Positions 6,920 through 14,373 of a DNA stretch of 64,000 nucleotides are shown in pieces. Position 1 is the stretch's first letter, and every line of letters begins with the position of its first letter. The position numbers and the translations under genes are program-made. Source of the stretch: Nitrobacter vulgaris. GTDB taxonomy: Bacteria > Pseudomonadota > Alphaproteobacteria > Rhizobiales > Xanthobacteraceae. The stretch spans positions 1-64,000 of the forward strand of contig NZ_JAVDPZ010000009.1 of assembly GCF_031453995.1 (NCBI RefSeq), in the 5' to 3' direction. The notes beneath the pieces are model-generated. The model was not told the origin of the DNA. It ran no database searches and saw only the letters and a program-made list of their open reading frames with translations.

Positions 6920-8953
6920 GTGGCTCCCGCTAAGAAGAAACTGGCCAAGAAAGCCCGCGTGAAGGCGCACAAGTCGCGTCCCGCCGCCACCGGCCGTAGC
7001 CCGGCAGCTAAAACGCGCAGCAGGACGGCGGTTAAGAAGACCACCAAACAGAAGAAGACGAGCGCGAAGGCGACAACGAAAGCGCGCGCGCCGAAGACGG
7101 CTAAAAAGGCGGTAAAGAAGAAGACAGTCAAGAAAACGATCAGGAAGACCGCCCGGAAAACCGCAAGGAAAGCGGTTAAAAAGCAGCCGGCGACAAGAAC
7201 CCCGAAAAAGGTCGCGACCAAGAAGACAGCGTCAAAAAAGGCGACGCCGAAGAAAGCCGCACCGAAGAAAGCAACGCCAGAAAAAGCCGCGCCGAAGCGA
7301 TCCGTCACCACGCGTCCGGTGAAAAAGACAACGCCGCGATCGCCGGGCAAGGTTGGCGCCAAGGTCGATACGACCGCTGCATCGCTCCCCTCGAGCACGG
7401 CGTCATCGCACACCAATACGTTCTATATCACCACGGCGATCGTTTATCCGAACGGCGCGCCGCACATCGGCCACGCATACGAGGCCATTGCCACCGATGC
7501 GCTCGCGCGTTTCCAAAGGTTGGATGGCAAGGATGTGTTCTTCCTCACCGGGACCGACGAGCACGGCCAGAAAATGGTGCAGACCGCGCAGCGGGAAAAC
7601 ATATCGGCCCTTGAACTCGCCACGCGAAACGCCGAACTGCTTCGTAAATTGGATGAGACGCTGAATATTTCGTTCGATCGGTTCATTCGCACTTCAGAAC
7701 CCGCGCACCATAGCTCGGTCCAGGAAATCTGGAGGCGCATGGCAGCGAATGGCGATATCTACCTGTCGAGCTACGCCGGCTGGTATTCGGTACGCGACGA
7801 AGCCTATTACGCGGAGGACGAGACGCTCGTCGGCGACGACAATGTGCGGCGCGGACCGCAGGGTACGCCGGTCGAGTGGGTGGAGGAAAAAAGCTATTTC
7901 TTCAAGCTGTCGGCCTATCAGGACAGGCTGCTTGCGCTGTACGAAAGCCAGCCTGACTTCATAGGTCCGGATTCTCGCCGCAACGAAGTGGTCAGCTTCG
8001 TGAAAGGCGGCCTGAAGGATTTGTCGATCTCGCGCACCAACTTCGACTGGGGCATCAAGGTGCCCGACGATCCCGAGCATGTCATGTACGTCTGGGTCGA
8101 TGCGCTGACCAATTACATCACAGGCGTCGGTTTTCCAGACGAGAACGACCGCAACTGGCACTATTGGCCGGCCGACGTGCACATTATCGGCAAGGACATC
8201 ATCCGCTTTCACGCCGTCTACTGGCCTGCTTTTCTGATGTCTGCGGGCATTCCCTTGCAGAAGCGGGTCTATGCTCATGGCTTCCTATTCAACCGCGGTG
8301 AGAAGATGTCGAAGTCGGTCGGCAATGTCGTCGATCCATTCAGTCTCGCCGCGCAATACGGCGTCGATCAGGTGCGCTATTTCTTCCTGCGCGAGGTGCC
8401 GTTCGGGCAGGACGGCAGTTACAATCACGAGGCGATCGTGGCGCGCATCAATGCCGACCTCGCCAATGACTTCGGCAACCTCGCGCAGCGCTCGCTGTCG
8501 ATGATCGCCAAGCAGCACGGCGGCGTTCTGCCGGAGCCCGGAGACTTCAGCGACGCCGATAAGGCGATCCTCGCGCAGGCGGACGGCATGATCGCAATCA
8601 CGCGCGAGGCGATGAATACGCAGCAGATTCACCAGGCGCTTAATGCAATCTGGACCGTCGTCGCCGAAGCCAACCGCTATTTTGCGGGCGAGGCGCCCTG
8701 GGTCTTGGCCAAAACCGATCCGGCGCGGCAAAGGACGGTGTTGTATGTCACCGCCGAGGTGGTGCGCCAGATCGCGATTCTGGCCCAGCCTGCGATGCCT
8801 GTCGCCTGCGCAAAGTTGCTCGATATATTAGGTATCCCGCAAGGCGAACGAAGTTTCGCGATGCTTGGTGGTCAAATCCGGATCAAACCGGGCACGGCTT
8901 TACCTGCACCGGTGCCGGTGTTTCCGCGCTATGTCGAACCGTCCGCAGCCTGA
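6920..8953 (+). CDS. metG: Methionyl-tRNA synthetase with Lys/Ala-rich histone-like N-terminal extension
   Basis: The enzyme charges tRNA-Met. The catalytic part begins at about residue 166 (NTFYITT) with HIGH as PHIGH near residue 182 and KMSKS as EKMSKSVGN near residue 462. The loop usually holding zinc cysteines has none, as in the shorter MetG type, and there is no C-terminal tRNA-binding domain. The first ~160 residues are very rich in Lys, Ala and Thr (for example KKAVKKKTVKKTIRK), with four near-identical 15-base units at 7241-7300 encoding KKAxP-like repeats, resembling histone-H1 tails. The GTG at 6920 has AAGGAT six bases upstream. No ATG lies between it and the catalytic domain, so the extension is part of the enzyme. 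Total length is 677 residues; without the extension it is a normal ~515. Confidence 0.93.
   Translation: MAPAKKKLAKKARVKAHKSRPAATGRSPAAKTRSRTAVKKTTKQKKTSAKATTKARAPKTAKKAVKKKTVKKTIRKTARKTARKAVKKQPATRTPKKVATKKTASKKATPKKAAPKKATPEKAAPKRSVTTRPVKKTTPRSPGKVGAKVDTTAASLPSSTASSHTNTFYITTAIVYPNGAPHIGHAYEAIATDALARFQRLDGKDVFFLTGTDEHGQKMVQTAQRENISALELATRNAELLRKLDETLNISFDRFIRTSEPAHHSSVQEIWRRMAANGDIYLSSYAGWYSVRDEAYYAEDETLVGDDNVRRGPQGTPVEWVEEKSYFFKLSAYQDRLLALYESQPDFIGPDSRRNEVVSFVKGGLKDLSISRTNFDWGIKVPDDPEHVMYVWVDALTNYITGVGFPDENDRNWHYWPADVHIIGKDIIRFHAVYWPAFLMSAGIPLQKRVYAHGFLFNRGEKMSKSVGNVVDPFSLAAQYGVDQVRYFFLREVPFGQDGSYNHEAIVARINADLANDFGNLAQRSLSMIAKQHGGVLPEPGDFSDADKAILAQADGMIAITREAMNTQQIHQALNAIWTVVAEANRYFAGEAPWVLAKTDPARQRTVLYVTAEVVRQIAILAQPAMPVACAKLLDILGIPQGERSFAMLGGQIRIKPGTALPAPVPVFPRYVEPSAA
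7241..7300 (+). repeat. Four 15-bp tandem units in the metG extension
   Basis: Four successive 15-base units (consensus GCNRCGCCGAAGAAA) encode the KKAxP repeat of the MetG N-terminal tail. Slippage at such units can change tail length without breaking the frame. Confidence 0.7.
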
Positions 8954-9190
8954 ACGGTTTACGCTTATGCTGGTCGACAGTCAGCATGATGGCTGTTGCA
9001 CCCGAAGCCTGGACTTGTGGGTGCAATGAGACGGTTGCTAGTCAGGATGTCGCGTGATGGCGAATCACACCGTTTCATCCTTCGACATGAAGTGTGCGTA
9101 CCGATGGACTAACGCTTCCGGCCTGATTTCTGATCATCTTAGCTCTTTGCGGCTACGATGAACCAGAAATCCTCGCTTCGGAGGGGCCCC

Positions 9191-9514
9191 TCAATCTATC
9201 CAGGGTAACCGGTCGTTATAAGTCGTAGCCGCCAAAGGGCGCGAACAAAAGGTGCCGCTACAGGCGTAGCTGTTCCGAATGCCGTCATCATAGGCCATGG
9301 TTGGGTTGCGATAAGCGGAACAGCCCCACCTGTCGCAGCGATAACCATAGGCCCCGGTGCGCCAGCCGACCCCACGCACTTCGATGGTGTTTTTAGAACT
9401 CATCGATTTCAACGTCGCCGATTGTGTGGGCATCGGCCCGGCCTGGGCGCTCATGCCAAACATAGCGATGGTTGCAGCAAAAACAGCGGTGCGAAGAGAA
9501 CTCGAAGACTTCAT
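9191..9514 (-). CDS. Small secreted cysteine-containing protein of unknown function
   Basis: The 107-residue product has a clear signal peptide (MKSSSSLRTA, hydrophobic core, cleavage near AQA at about residue 26). The mature part carries four cysteines in two pairs (YRCDRWGCSAY and YACSGTFC), suggesting disulfides in the periplasm or outside the cell. I do not recognise a family. The ATG at 9514 was chosen because GGGAG precedes it and the signal peptide begins there; the frame extends further upstream without support. It points toward the end of metG and begins the accessory segment between metG and tatD. Confidence 0.65.
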   Translation of the reverse strand: MKSSSSLRTAVFAATIAMFGMSAQAGPMPTQSATLKSMSSKNTIEVRGVGWRTGAYGYRCDRWGCSAYRNPTMAYDDGIRNSYACSGTFCSRPLAATTYNDRLPWID

Positions 9515-9633
9515 CCTCAATCTCCCGTGCATGTGGCGGCGCATTGGCGCGGCCGGCGCCGGCTAATGAGGGCCGACGGTTCCAGGCCATGCTGATCCTG
9601 AAAATAAATCTGTACTATGTGCCATTTTGTCGC

Positions 9634-9687
9634 AAAACCGTCATCTTAGGCTCCCGTTACAAAACTGTCATTTGAGGTTCACATTGG
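9634..9687. promoter_or_regulatory. Two 27-bp direct repeats upstream of the porin gene
   Basis: Two adjacent imperfect copies begin AAAACCGTCAT (9634) and AAAACTGTCAT (9661) and continue with YTTAGG/TTGAGG. The second copy, CTGTCAT-TTGA-GGTTCAC, resembles half of a PhoB box (CTGTCAT-N4-CTGTCAC). A phosphate-starvation operator would suit a downstream OprP-type porin, but the second half-site is weak. Confidence 0.4.
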
Positions 9688-9958
9688 TCAGCCTTATCCG
9701 ATTATTGCCGCCGCAGATTTGGCTCGCCTACCGAAAACCCTCTAATCGGATGGACCAGCCGGCACTCTCTCCAGATTGATTTGGTGACGTCCTGCAACTA
9801 TCCCGATGCGAAAGTGTGGGATTGGAGTGACACATTCGCCTTCTTTCTGATCCCTCGCTCTGAGGGTTTGCCATGTAACAAGGGTGTCACATGCGACTGG
9901 AATAAAGCCCGCGTTTCAGCGAGTTCCAAAGAAAGGGAGCTCGAAATGGGGGGCAGAA

Positions 9959-11416
9959 TTGATAACGATAAAGGGATTGAGCGCAGCAATATGCAGCGTT
10001 GGCTTAACGCTCGGAGCTTCCATTTTTGCCCCGGCCGACGCCCAACAATTGGACCTGTACGTCGATACGGTTACCAAGCAGGTTTATACGGCGCCCGGTA
10101 AAAACCGGGTGAAAATGGGTACCTTTCAGCAGGTGCAGAAAGAACCAGGCCAGCAAACAAAGAAGAAGAATTCAGGTCAGCCGGCACCAAAAGATTCAAG
10201 TCAGCAGGCACAGAGAGAACCGGGGCCAAGCTTCGTCCACGAACCGCTGCCTGTAAAAGCCAAGGACGAACACTGGTACGACAGAATTCACATGCGAGGC
10301 TATACGCAAATCCGCACCGGTAGCACCGTGAGTGGAGACAATAAAGAAGTCGTCTACTGGCCTGATAAATCGGTCGGCGATAACACCAATTTCTTGATCA
10401 GGCGGGCACGTCTGATTTTCTACGGTGATGTGACCGATAATCTCTATCTGTATTTCCAGCCTGATTTTGCCAGTACGCCGTCTGGATCCACCACAGGCAA
10501 TTTCGGGCAGTTAAGGGATGCCTACGCCGATATCTCCTTCGATGACAAAAAGGAATTCCGTGTCAGGCTCGGGCAATCAAAAATCCCTTTCAGTTTTGAG
10601 AACATGCAATCCAGCCAAAATCGTCTTACACTTGATCGTGCTGACGGTATCAACACGTGCTGTCGGGATGAGCGTGACATCGGCGCATTCTTCTATTGGG
10701 CCCCAGCTGAAATACGCGAGCGGTTCAGAGACCTGGTGGCGAACAATCTGAAGGGATCGGGCGACTACGGCGTGTTCGCCTTCGGCGTCTACAATGGACA
10801 GGGCGCCAACCGCGTCGAGTTAAATAACGACATGCATATGGTGGCCCGCGTCACCTACCCCTATCAATTCAGCAACGGTCAAATTTTTGAAGCAGGCGTA
10901 GAGGGTTTGCACGGGCGCTTCGTTACATCGAACGGCCCTATAAGCATCGTTACACCGAACGGCCCTGTAAACATTACTCCGGTCATGGTCGCGCCCGCGC
11001 AAGGATTTGTCGATGAGCGTGTCGCGGTGCATGCTGTCCTTTATCCGCAGCCCTTCGGGTTGCAGGCAGAATGGAATTGGGGACGGGGACCTCAGTTAAA
11101 CGCCGCTCAGAGGTTGATTACGGACTCCTCGCTCAACGGTGGCTATGTCCAGGCCACATACAAATACGATGCTGGAGCTTGGGGAATCATGTTCCCGTTC
11201 GTCAAATGGCAATACTACGAGGGCGGTCAGAAATTCGAGCGCAACGCCCCGAGAAACCTCGTCAATGATTTGGAGTTTGGCGTTGAATGGCAAGTCACCA
11301 AAGCAATTGAGCTCACAGCTGAGTATCACATGATGAATCGTACCGACGTGCTGAATGCCCCTTACAACCAATTCAGGGCTGATGTCGTGAGAGTCCAGGT
11401 CCAGTGGAATTACTGA
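9959..11416 (+). CDS. Phosphate-selective porin O/P-type outer-membrane protein
   Basis: The product resembles the OprO/OprP (phosphate-selective porin) family: signal peptide (ITIKGLSAAIC... APADAQQ), a Gln/Lys/Pro-rich linker to about residue 100, then an alternating beta-barrel sequence with motifs such as FLIRRARLIFYGDVTDNLYL and FRVRLGQSKIPFSFEN, and a terminal aromatic residue (VQWNY). Family members form trimeric anion channels. The start is uncertain. The TTG at 9959 gives a clean signal peptide, but the best ribosome site (GGGAG) is ahead of an ATG at 9946 that is one base out of frame. A single-base indel there or a weak TTG start are both possible. From the TTG it is 485 residues. 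A hairpin follows the stop and a strong terminator lies at 11700. Confidence 0.82.
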   Translation: MITIKGLSAAICSVGLTLGASIFAPADAQQLDLYVDTVTKQVYTAPGKNRVKMGTFQQVQKEPGQQTKKKNSGQPAPKDSSQQAQREPGPSFVHEPLPVKAKDEHWYDRIHMRGYTQIRTGSTVSGDNKEVVYWPDKSVGDNTNFLIRRARLIFYGDVTDNLYLYFQPDFASTPSGSTTGNFGQLRDAYADISFDDKKEFRVRLGQSKIPFSFENMQSSQNRLTLDRADGINTCCRDERDIGAFFYWAPAEIRERFRDLVANNLKGSGDYGVFAFGVYNGQGANRVELNNDMHMVARVTYPYQFSNGQIFEAGVEGLHGRFVTSNGPISIVTPNGPVNITPVMVAPAQGFVDERVAVHAVLYPQPFGLQAEWNWGRGPQLNAAQRLITDSSLNGGYVQATYKYDAGAWGIMFPFVKWQYYEGGQKFERNAPRNLVNDLEFGVEWQVTKAIELTAEYHMMNRTDVLNAPYNQFRADVVRVQVQWNY

Positions 11417-11444
11417 TACTCTCAAAGTTGCTCATCTCGTTCGT

Positions 11445-11473
11445 CCGCTCGGCCGCGATCTGCCGCCGAGCGG
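11445..11473. repeat. Inverted repeat downstream of the porin gene
   Basis: CCGCTCGGC and GCCGAGCGG pair perfectly over nine bases; an outer pair TTCGTCCG (11440) / CGGACGAA (11485) gives a competing fold. A second stem, ACCCGCC / GGCGGGT, lies at 11510-11537. None is followed by a T-run. They may protect the 3' end of the porin mRNA. No gene is seen from 11417 to 11645. Confidence 0.45.
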
Positions 11474-11645
11474 ATCAGCGTTTGCCGGACGAACGGACCT
11501 GAAGACTGCGACCCGCCGGCAGAGTCCACTGGCGGGTTCCGCATGGAGGAAGGCTCGGGAGCCCGTCGGGTCAGGCCGGAAAGACGGTTGTAGAAAGACT
11601 AATCCATTCCTGCGTGAAATCTGGCCGTCAGGAATCATAAGCAGG

Positions 11646-11930
11646 TCACTGCTTGGACGCTAGGGCCTCCAACTCCTTTAGGCCAGCCGCTCCTAACTTG
11701 CCCGGCGCAATTGCAGCGCCGGGCTTTTTCTTTTGGGGCGAGACCGTGAGGCGATAGGCGACGAAAACTTCGGCATCACTGAATGACTCTAGCAGCTCAC
11801 TACAGATCGGGCAGCGGAAATCCCAGCCTTGATTGGGCAACGATACCAGCTCTAGTCGTCTGAAGGCGGCCCCGCACTTGGTGCAAAAGACATCGGCTTG
11901 TCTCAAGGTACCCCTTTGTATGCCCGTCAT
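11646..11930 (-). CDS. Hypothetical zinc-ribbon-like protein
   Basis: The 94-residue frame has two CxxC pairs (FCTKCG near residue 16 and RCPICSE near residue 39) spaced like a zinc ribbon, then a Lys/Pro-rich tail. No family is recognised. The 3' part overlaps a strong intrinsic terminator on the opposite strand (11700-11734), which encodes KPGAAIAPGKLG here; the tail may therefore be a by-product of that hairpin, or the gene and terminator share sequence. The start is the first ATG; no good ribosome site is seen. Confidence 0.55.
   Translation of the reverse strand: MTGIQRGTLRQADVFCTKCGAAFRRLELVSLPNQGWDFRCPICSELLESFSDAEVFVAYRLTVSPQKKKPGAAIAPGKLGAAGLKELEALASKQ
11700..11734 (+). terminator. 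Strong plus-strand intrinsic terminator
   Basis: GCCCGGCGC / GCGCCGGGC is a perfect 9-base stem with a 7-base loop, followed by TTTTTCTTTT. It is oriented to stop plus-strand transcripts, most likely that of the porin, and lies inside the opposite-strand zinc-ribbon ORF. Confidence 0.85.
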
Positions 11931-11958
11931 GAATCAGAGGTAAACTGTCCCTATACTA

Positions 11959-12017
11959 GCGGGAAATCTTTGGCGTTATCCCGCTCGCCAAACGCCGGCC
12001 CGCACTTAATTTCCCGC
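11959..12017. promoter_or_regulatory. Nested inverted repeats between divergent genes
   Basis: GCGGGAAAT (11959) pairs with ATTTCCCGC (12009) and, inside it, TTTGGCG (11969) pairs with CGCCAAA (11986). The structure lies between the minus-strand zinc-ribbon ORF and the plus-strand ORF at 12045, with a TATACT box at 11952. It could be a 5'-leader fold or a regulator site. Confidence 0.4.
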
Positions 12018-12044
12018 GGGGCTTCACGCATCTAGGGCGATGAA

Positions 12045-12317
12045 ATGAACCGGTTGCAAATGTTCGTTGAGCATAGTGTGACTGGCGGCTACAGGTCGAA
12101 ACGCGCTGCATATGCGTTTGACCCCGAGAACCTGCCGCCGCCTGGCGAAAATCTGGAGTGGAAAGCGGTGTCCTCGTTTAACGCCGCCGACGAGATAATG
12201 CGGGACTCCGGTTTAAAAGACATCTTCATACTCGCGGTCGATAAGGGTTGCGCCATCGTAGAGGAAAGGGTCGAGCTCGCGCTTAACTTCGAGAATAGTC
12301 ATCAGCGGTGCAGATGA
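12045..12317 (+). CDS. Hypothetical 90-residue protein
   Basis: The product is soluble, with no signal peptide or membrane segment, and reads as an alpha/beta protein (MFVEHSVTGGYRSKRAAYAF..., ADEIMRDSGLKDIFILAVDKG). No family is recognised. AGGG lies about 12 bases before the ATG. It is downstream of a structured leader region and upstream of the tRNA remnant, inside the accessory segment. Codon use looks normal for the replicon. Confidence 0.55.
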   Translation: MNRLQMFVEHSVTGGYRSKRAAYAFDPENLPPPGENLEWKAVSSFNAADEIMRDSGLKDIFILAVDKGCAIVEERVELALNFENSHQRCR

Positions 12318-12371
12318 CCAAAGGCATCCAGCCATTCTGACCTCTGTTCCGTCCACTCACGGCGCCGGGTC

Positions 12372-12522
12372 ATGACCGAGTGGACGGCCTCGATCACGGG
12401 CCTCTTGGGCCGGGTATGAACCAAAGTCCAAAGCCGAACGGCTGATCGAGGAGGGGCTGTTCCTTCTCCAGCACAAAAGGGCCGCACGCGACGTCGCCCG
12501 TTACCGGGCTCGCCTTTGGTAA
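12372..12522 (+). pseudogene. Possible frameshifted small ORF
   Basis: From ATG 12372 the frame reads MTEWTASITGLLGR and then hits TGA; the next frame continues as YEPKSKAERLIEEGLF and ends ..ARYRARLW at a TAA (12520-12522). Joined by a one-base change near 12416, the two halves make a protein-like sequence of about 50 residues rich in Glu, Arg and Leu. I do not recognise it. It may be a residue of mobile-element DNA next to the tRNA fragment. Confidence 0.3.
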
Positions 12523-12541
12523 CGCTATCTACAGAATGAAA

Positions 12542-12590
12542 TGACGATCTCGGCAGGATTCGAACCTGCAATCCGCGGAGTAGAAATCCG
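12542..12590 (-). tRNA. 3'-half tRNA remnant (Arg-UCU-like), probable attachment-site scar
   Basis: The minus strand contains an anticodon arm CGGA-TTTCTAC-TCCG (anticodon TCT), a variable region, a T arm GCAGG-TTCGAAT-CCTGC and a 3' acceptor strand ending GATCGTCA. No matching 5' half (acceptor strand and D arm) is found upstream. It is a partial tRNA, not a functional gene. Such 3' fragments are what remains at the far end of elements that integrate into tRNA genes. Confidence 0.6.
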
Positions 12591-12732
12591 TTTCTCGCGC
12601 GGAATAAACGATGCAGCCCTTGACCTCGCGGCCTGTTGAAGGCACCTGTTGGCTGACTGGCGTTGTAGCCCCGTTTGTAGCCCGGCCAGAATCCCAACTG
12701 TCTCATGCCGTCTCCCGAGGGATCTGCCTGAA

Positions 12733-13524
12733 ATGCTTGTCGACAGTCACTGCCATCTCGATTTTCCCGATTTCGCCGATGATCTCGACGGAATTGTTTC
12801 GCGCGCGGAAGCGGCGGGAGTTCGCCGCATGGTGACGATTTCGACGCGGGTGAGGGAGCAAACGAAGCTGATCGCAATCGCGGAGCGGTTTCCGAATGTC
12901 TATTGCTCGGTCGGCACCCATCCGCATCATGCCGACGAAGAGGACGGCATTTCTATCGACGAACTCATCGCGCTAACACAACATCCAAAGGTCGTCGCGC
13001 TGGGGGAGGCGGGGCTTGACTATTTCTACGAGCACGGCTCGCATGAGGCGCAGGCGCGGGGATTCCGCACTCACATCGCCGCCGCGCGCGCGACCGGATT
13101 ACCCCTGGTGATCCACACCCGCGAGGCGGACGAAAATTGCGGTCACATCCTCGAGGAGGAAATGACGAAGGGTGCGTTTCGGGCGGTGCTGCATTGTTAC
13201 ACTGGTGGCCGAGAGCTCGCAATGAAGGCGGTCGCGCTTGGATTGTACATCGGCTTCACTGGAATTTTGACCTTCAAGAAGTCCGATGCGTTGCGAGCGC
13301 TCGCTGCGGAGTTGCCGGACGAGCGCATTCTCGTCGAGACTGATGCACCGTATCTTGCGCCTGGCAAGTTTCGCGGCAAACGCAACGAACCTTCTTATGT
13401 TGTGGAGACTGCGAAAGTGCTGGCAGAGGCGCGCGGCGTTTCGCTCGACAAAATTTCGCGACAGACCACCGAGAATTTTTTTCGGCTATTCTCCAAGGTG
13501 CCACACCCGGACGCAGCCGCATGA
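12733..13524 (+). CDS. tatD: TatD-family metal-dependent hydrolase (DNase)
   Basis: The 263-residue TIM-barrel hydrolase begins MLVDSHCHLDF, giving the HxH metal motif, and continues with VGTHPHHA, GEAGLDYFYEHGS (metal-binding Glu), IHTREAD, LHCYTGG and ETDAPYLAP (final Asp). All metal-site residues of TatD are present. The family acts as a 3'-5' exonuclease in DNA quality control and has other proposed substrates. The ATG at 12733 is the standard start; the longer frame upstream is within the tRNA-remnant region. Its stop overlaps the next gene (ATGA). In related genomes it usually follows metG; here about 3.8 kb separates them. Confidence 0.94.
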   Translation: MLVDSHCHLDFPDFADDLDGIVSRAEAAGVRRMVTISTRVREQTKLIAIAERFPNVYCSVGTHPHHADEEDGISIDELIALTQHPKVVALGEAGLDYFYEHGSHEAQARGFRTHIAAARATGLPLVIHTREADENCGHILEEEMTKGAFRAVLHCYTGGRELAMKAVALGLYIGFTGILTFKKSDALRALAAELPDERILVETDAPYLAPGKFRGKRNEPSYVVETAKVLAEARGVSLDKISRQTTENFFRLFSKVPHPDAAA

Positions 13525-14324
13525 CGCTGACGCTGACCATTCTCGGCTGCGGTTCGTCCGCCGGCGTGCCGCGTCCGGCATTGGGCTGGGGTGCCTGCGA
13601 TCCCGCCAATCCGAAGAACCGTCGTCGCCGCTGTTCGCTGATGATGGAGCGCGCATCGAAGCAGGGGACAACGCGCGTCCTGATCGACACCTCGCCCGAC
13701 CTGCGCGAGCAATTGATCGATGCCAATGTCGATCATATCGATGCGGTGTTTCTGACGCACGAACACGCCGACCAGACTCACGGAATCGATGACCTGCGCT
13801 CCGTCGTCCTGCATCAGCGCCGCCGGATTCCGGTCTATCTTAATCAATCGACGTCCAAGGATATCCTGTCACGTTTTTCATACTGCTTCGTATCGCCCGA
13901 AGGCAGCGGCTATCCGCCGATCCTGGACAGCCATTCCATCGAGGCGGGCGAAAGCCAAACGATTGACGGCAAGGGCGGCGCGCTCACACTATCGGCCTTT
14001 CTTGTGCAGCATGGCAATATCCCGGCGCTGGGCTATCGGATCGGCAACGCTGCCTATACGCCTGACGTGCATGATATTCCGCATGAAAGTTGGCAGGCGC
14101 TGGAAAACCTCAATCTGTGGATTATCGACGGCCTGCGCTACGCGCAGCATCCCAGTCATTTCAGTGTCGCGGATGCGTTGTCGTGGATCGACCGCTTCAA
14201 GCCCAGGCGTGCCGTGATCACCAACATGCACTCTGATCTGGATTATGAAGTCCTGCGGCGCGAGCTTCCAGAAAATGTCGCACCGGCCTACGACGGGATG
14301 CAGCTAGCGATCGATCCGGCCTGA
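13521..14324 (+). CDS. PhnP-like metallo-beta-lactamase-fold hydrolase
   Basis: The 267-residue protein belongs to the MBL fold: LGCGSSAGVPRP at the N-terminus, RRRCS, then the metal motif THEHADQTHG, YTPDVHDIP and a terminal VITNMHSDLDY with the last metal His. The arrangement resembles PhnP (cyclic phosphate phosphodiesterase), although it is not part of a phn operon here. It starts in a 4-base overlap with tatD, so the two are co-translated. The pair tatD plus this hydrolase is conserved in the group; the physiological substrate is unknown. Confidence 0.9.
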   Translation: MTLTLTILGCGSSAGVPRPALGWGACDPANPKNRRRRCSLMMERASKQGTTRVLIDTSPDLREQLIDANVDHIDAVFLTHEHADQTHGIDDLRSVVLHQRRRIPVYLNQSTSKDILSRFSYCFVSPEGSGYPPILDSHSIEAGESQTIDGKGGALTLSAFLVQHGNIPALGYRIGNAAYTPDVHDIPHESWQALENLNLWIIDGLRYAQHPSHFSVADALSWIDRFKPRRAVITNMHSDLDYEVLRRELPENVAPAYDGMQLAIDPA

Positions 14325-14373
14325 TGGATCGATCGGCTGAGATCTGGGACGCCAACCAATTCTGCTGAGGTGT

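Noticed and set aside
6301..7416. A 371-codon open frame on the minus strand, opposite holB and the metG extension
   Set aside because: Its FLAVFLTVFF-like repeats are the antisense of the Lys-rich metG tail; holB and metG on the plus strand are clearly real.
12302..12877. A 191-codon minus-strand frame across the tRNA fragment and tatD start
   Set aside because: It contains the translated T-arm pattern typical of a tRNA read as protein and overlaps the start of tatD.
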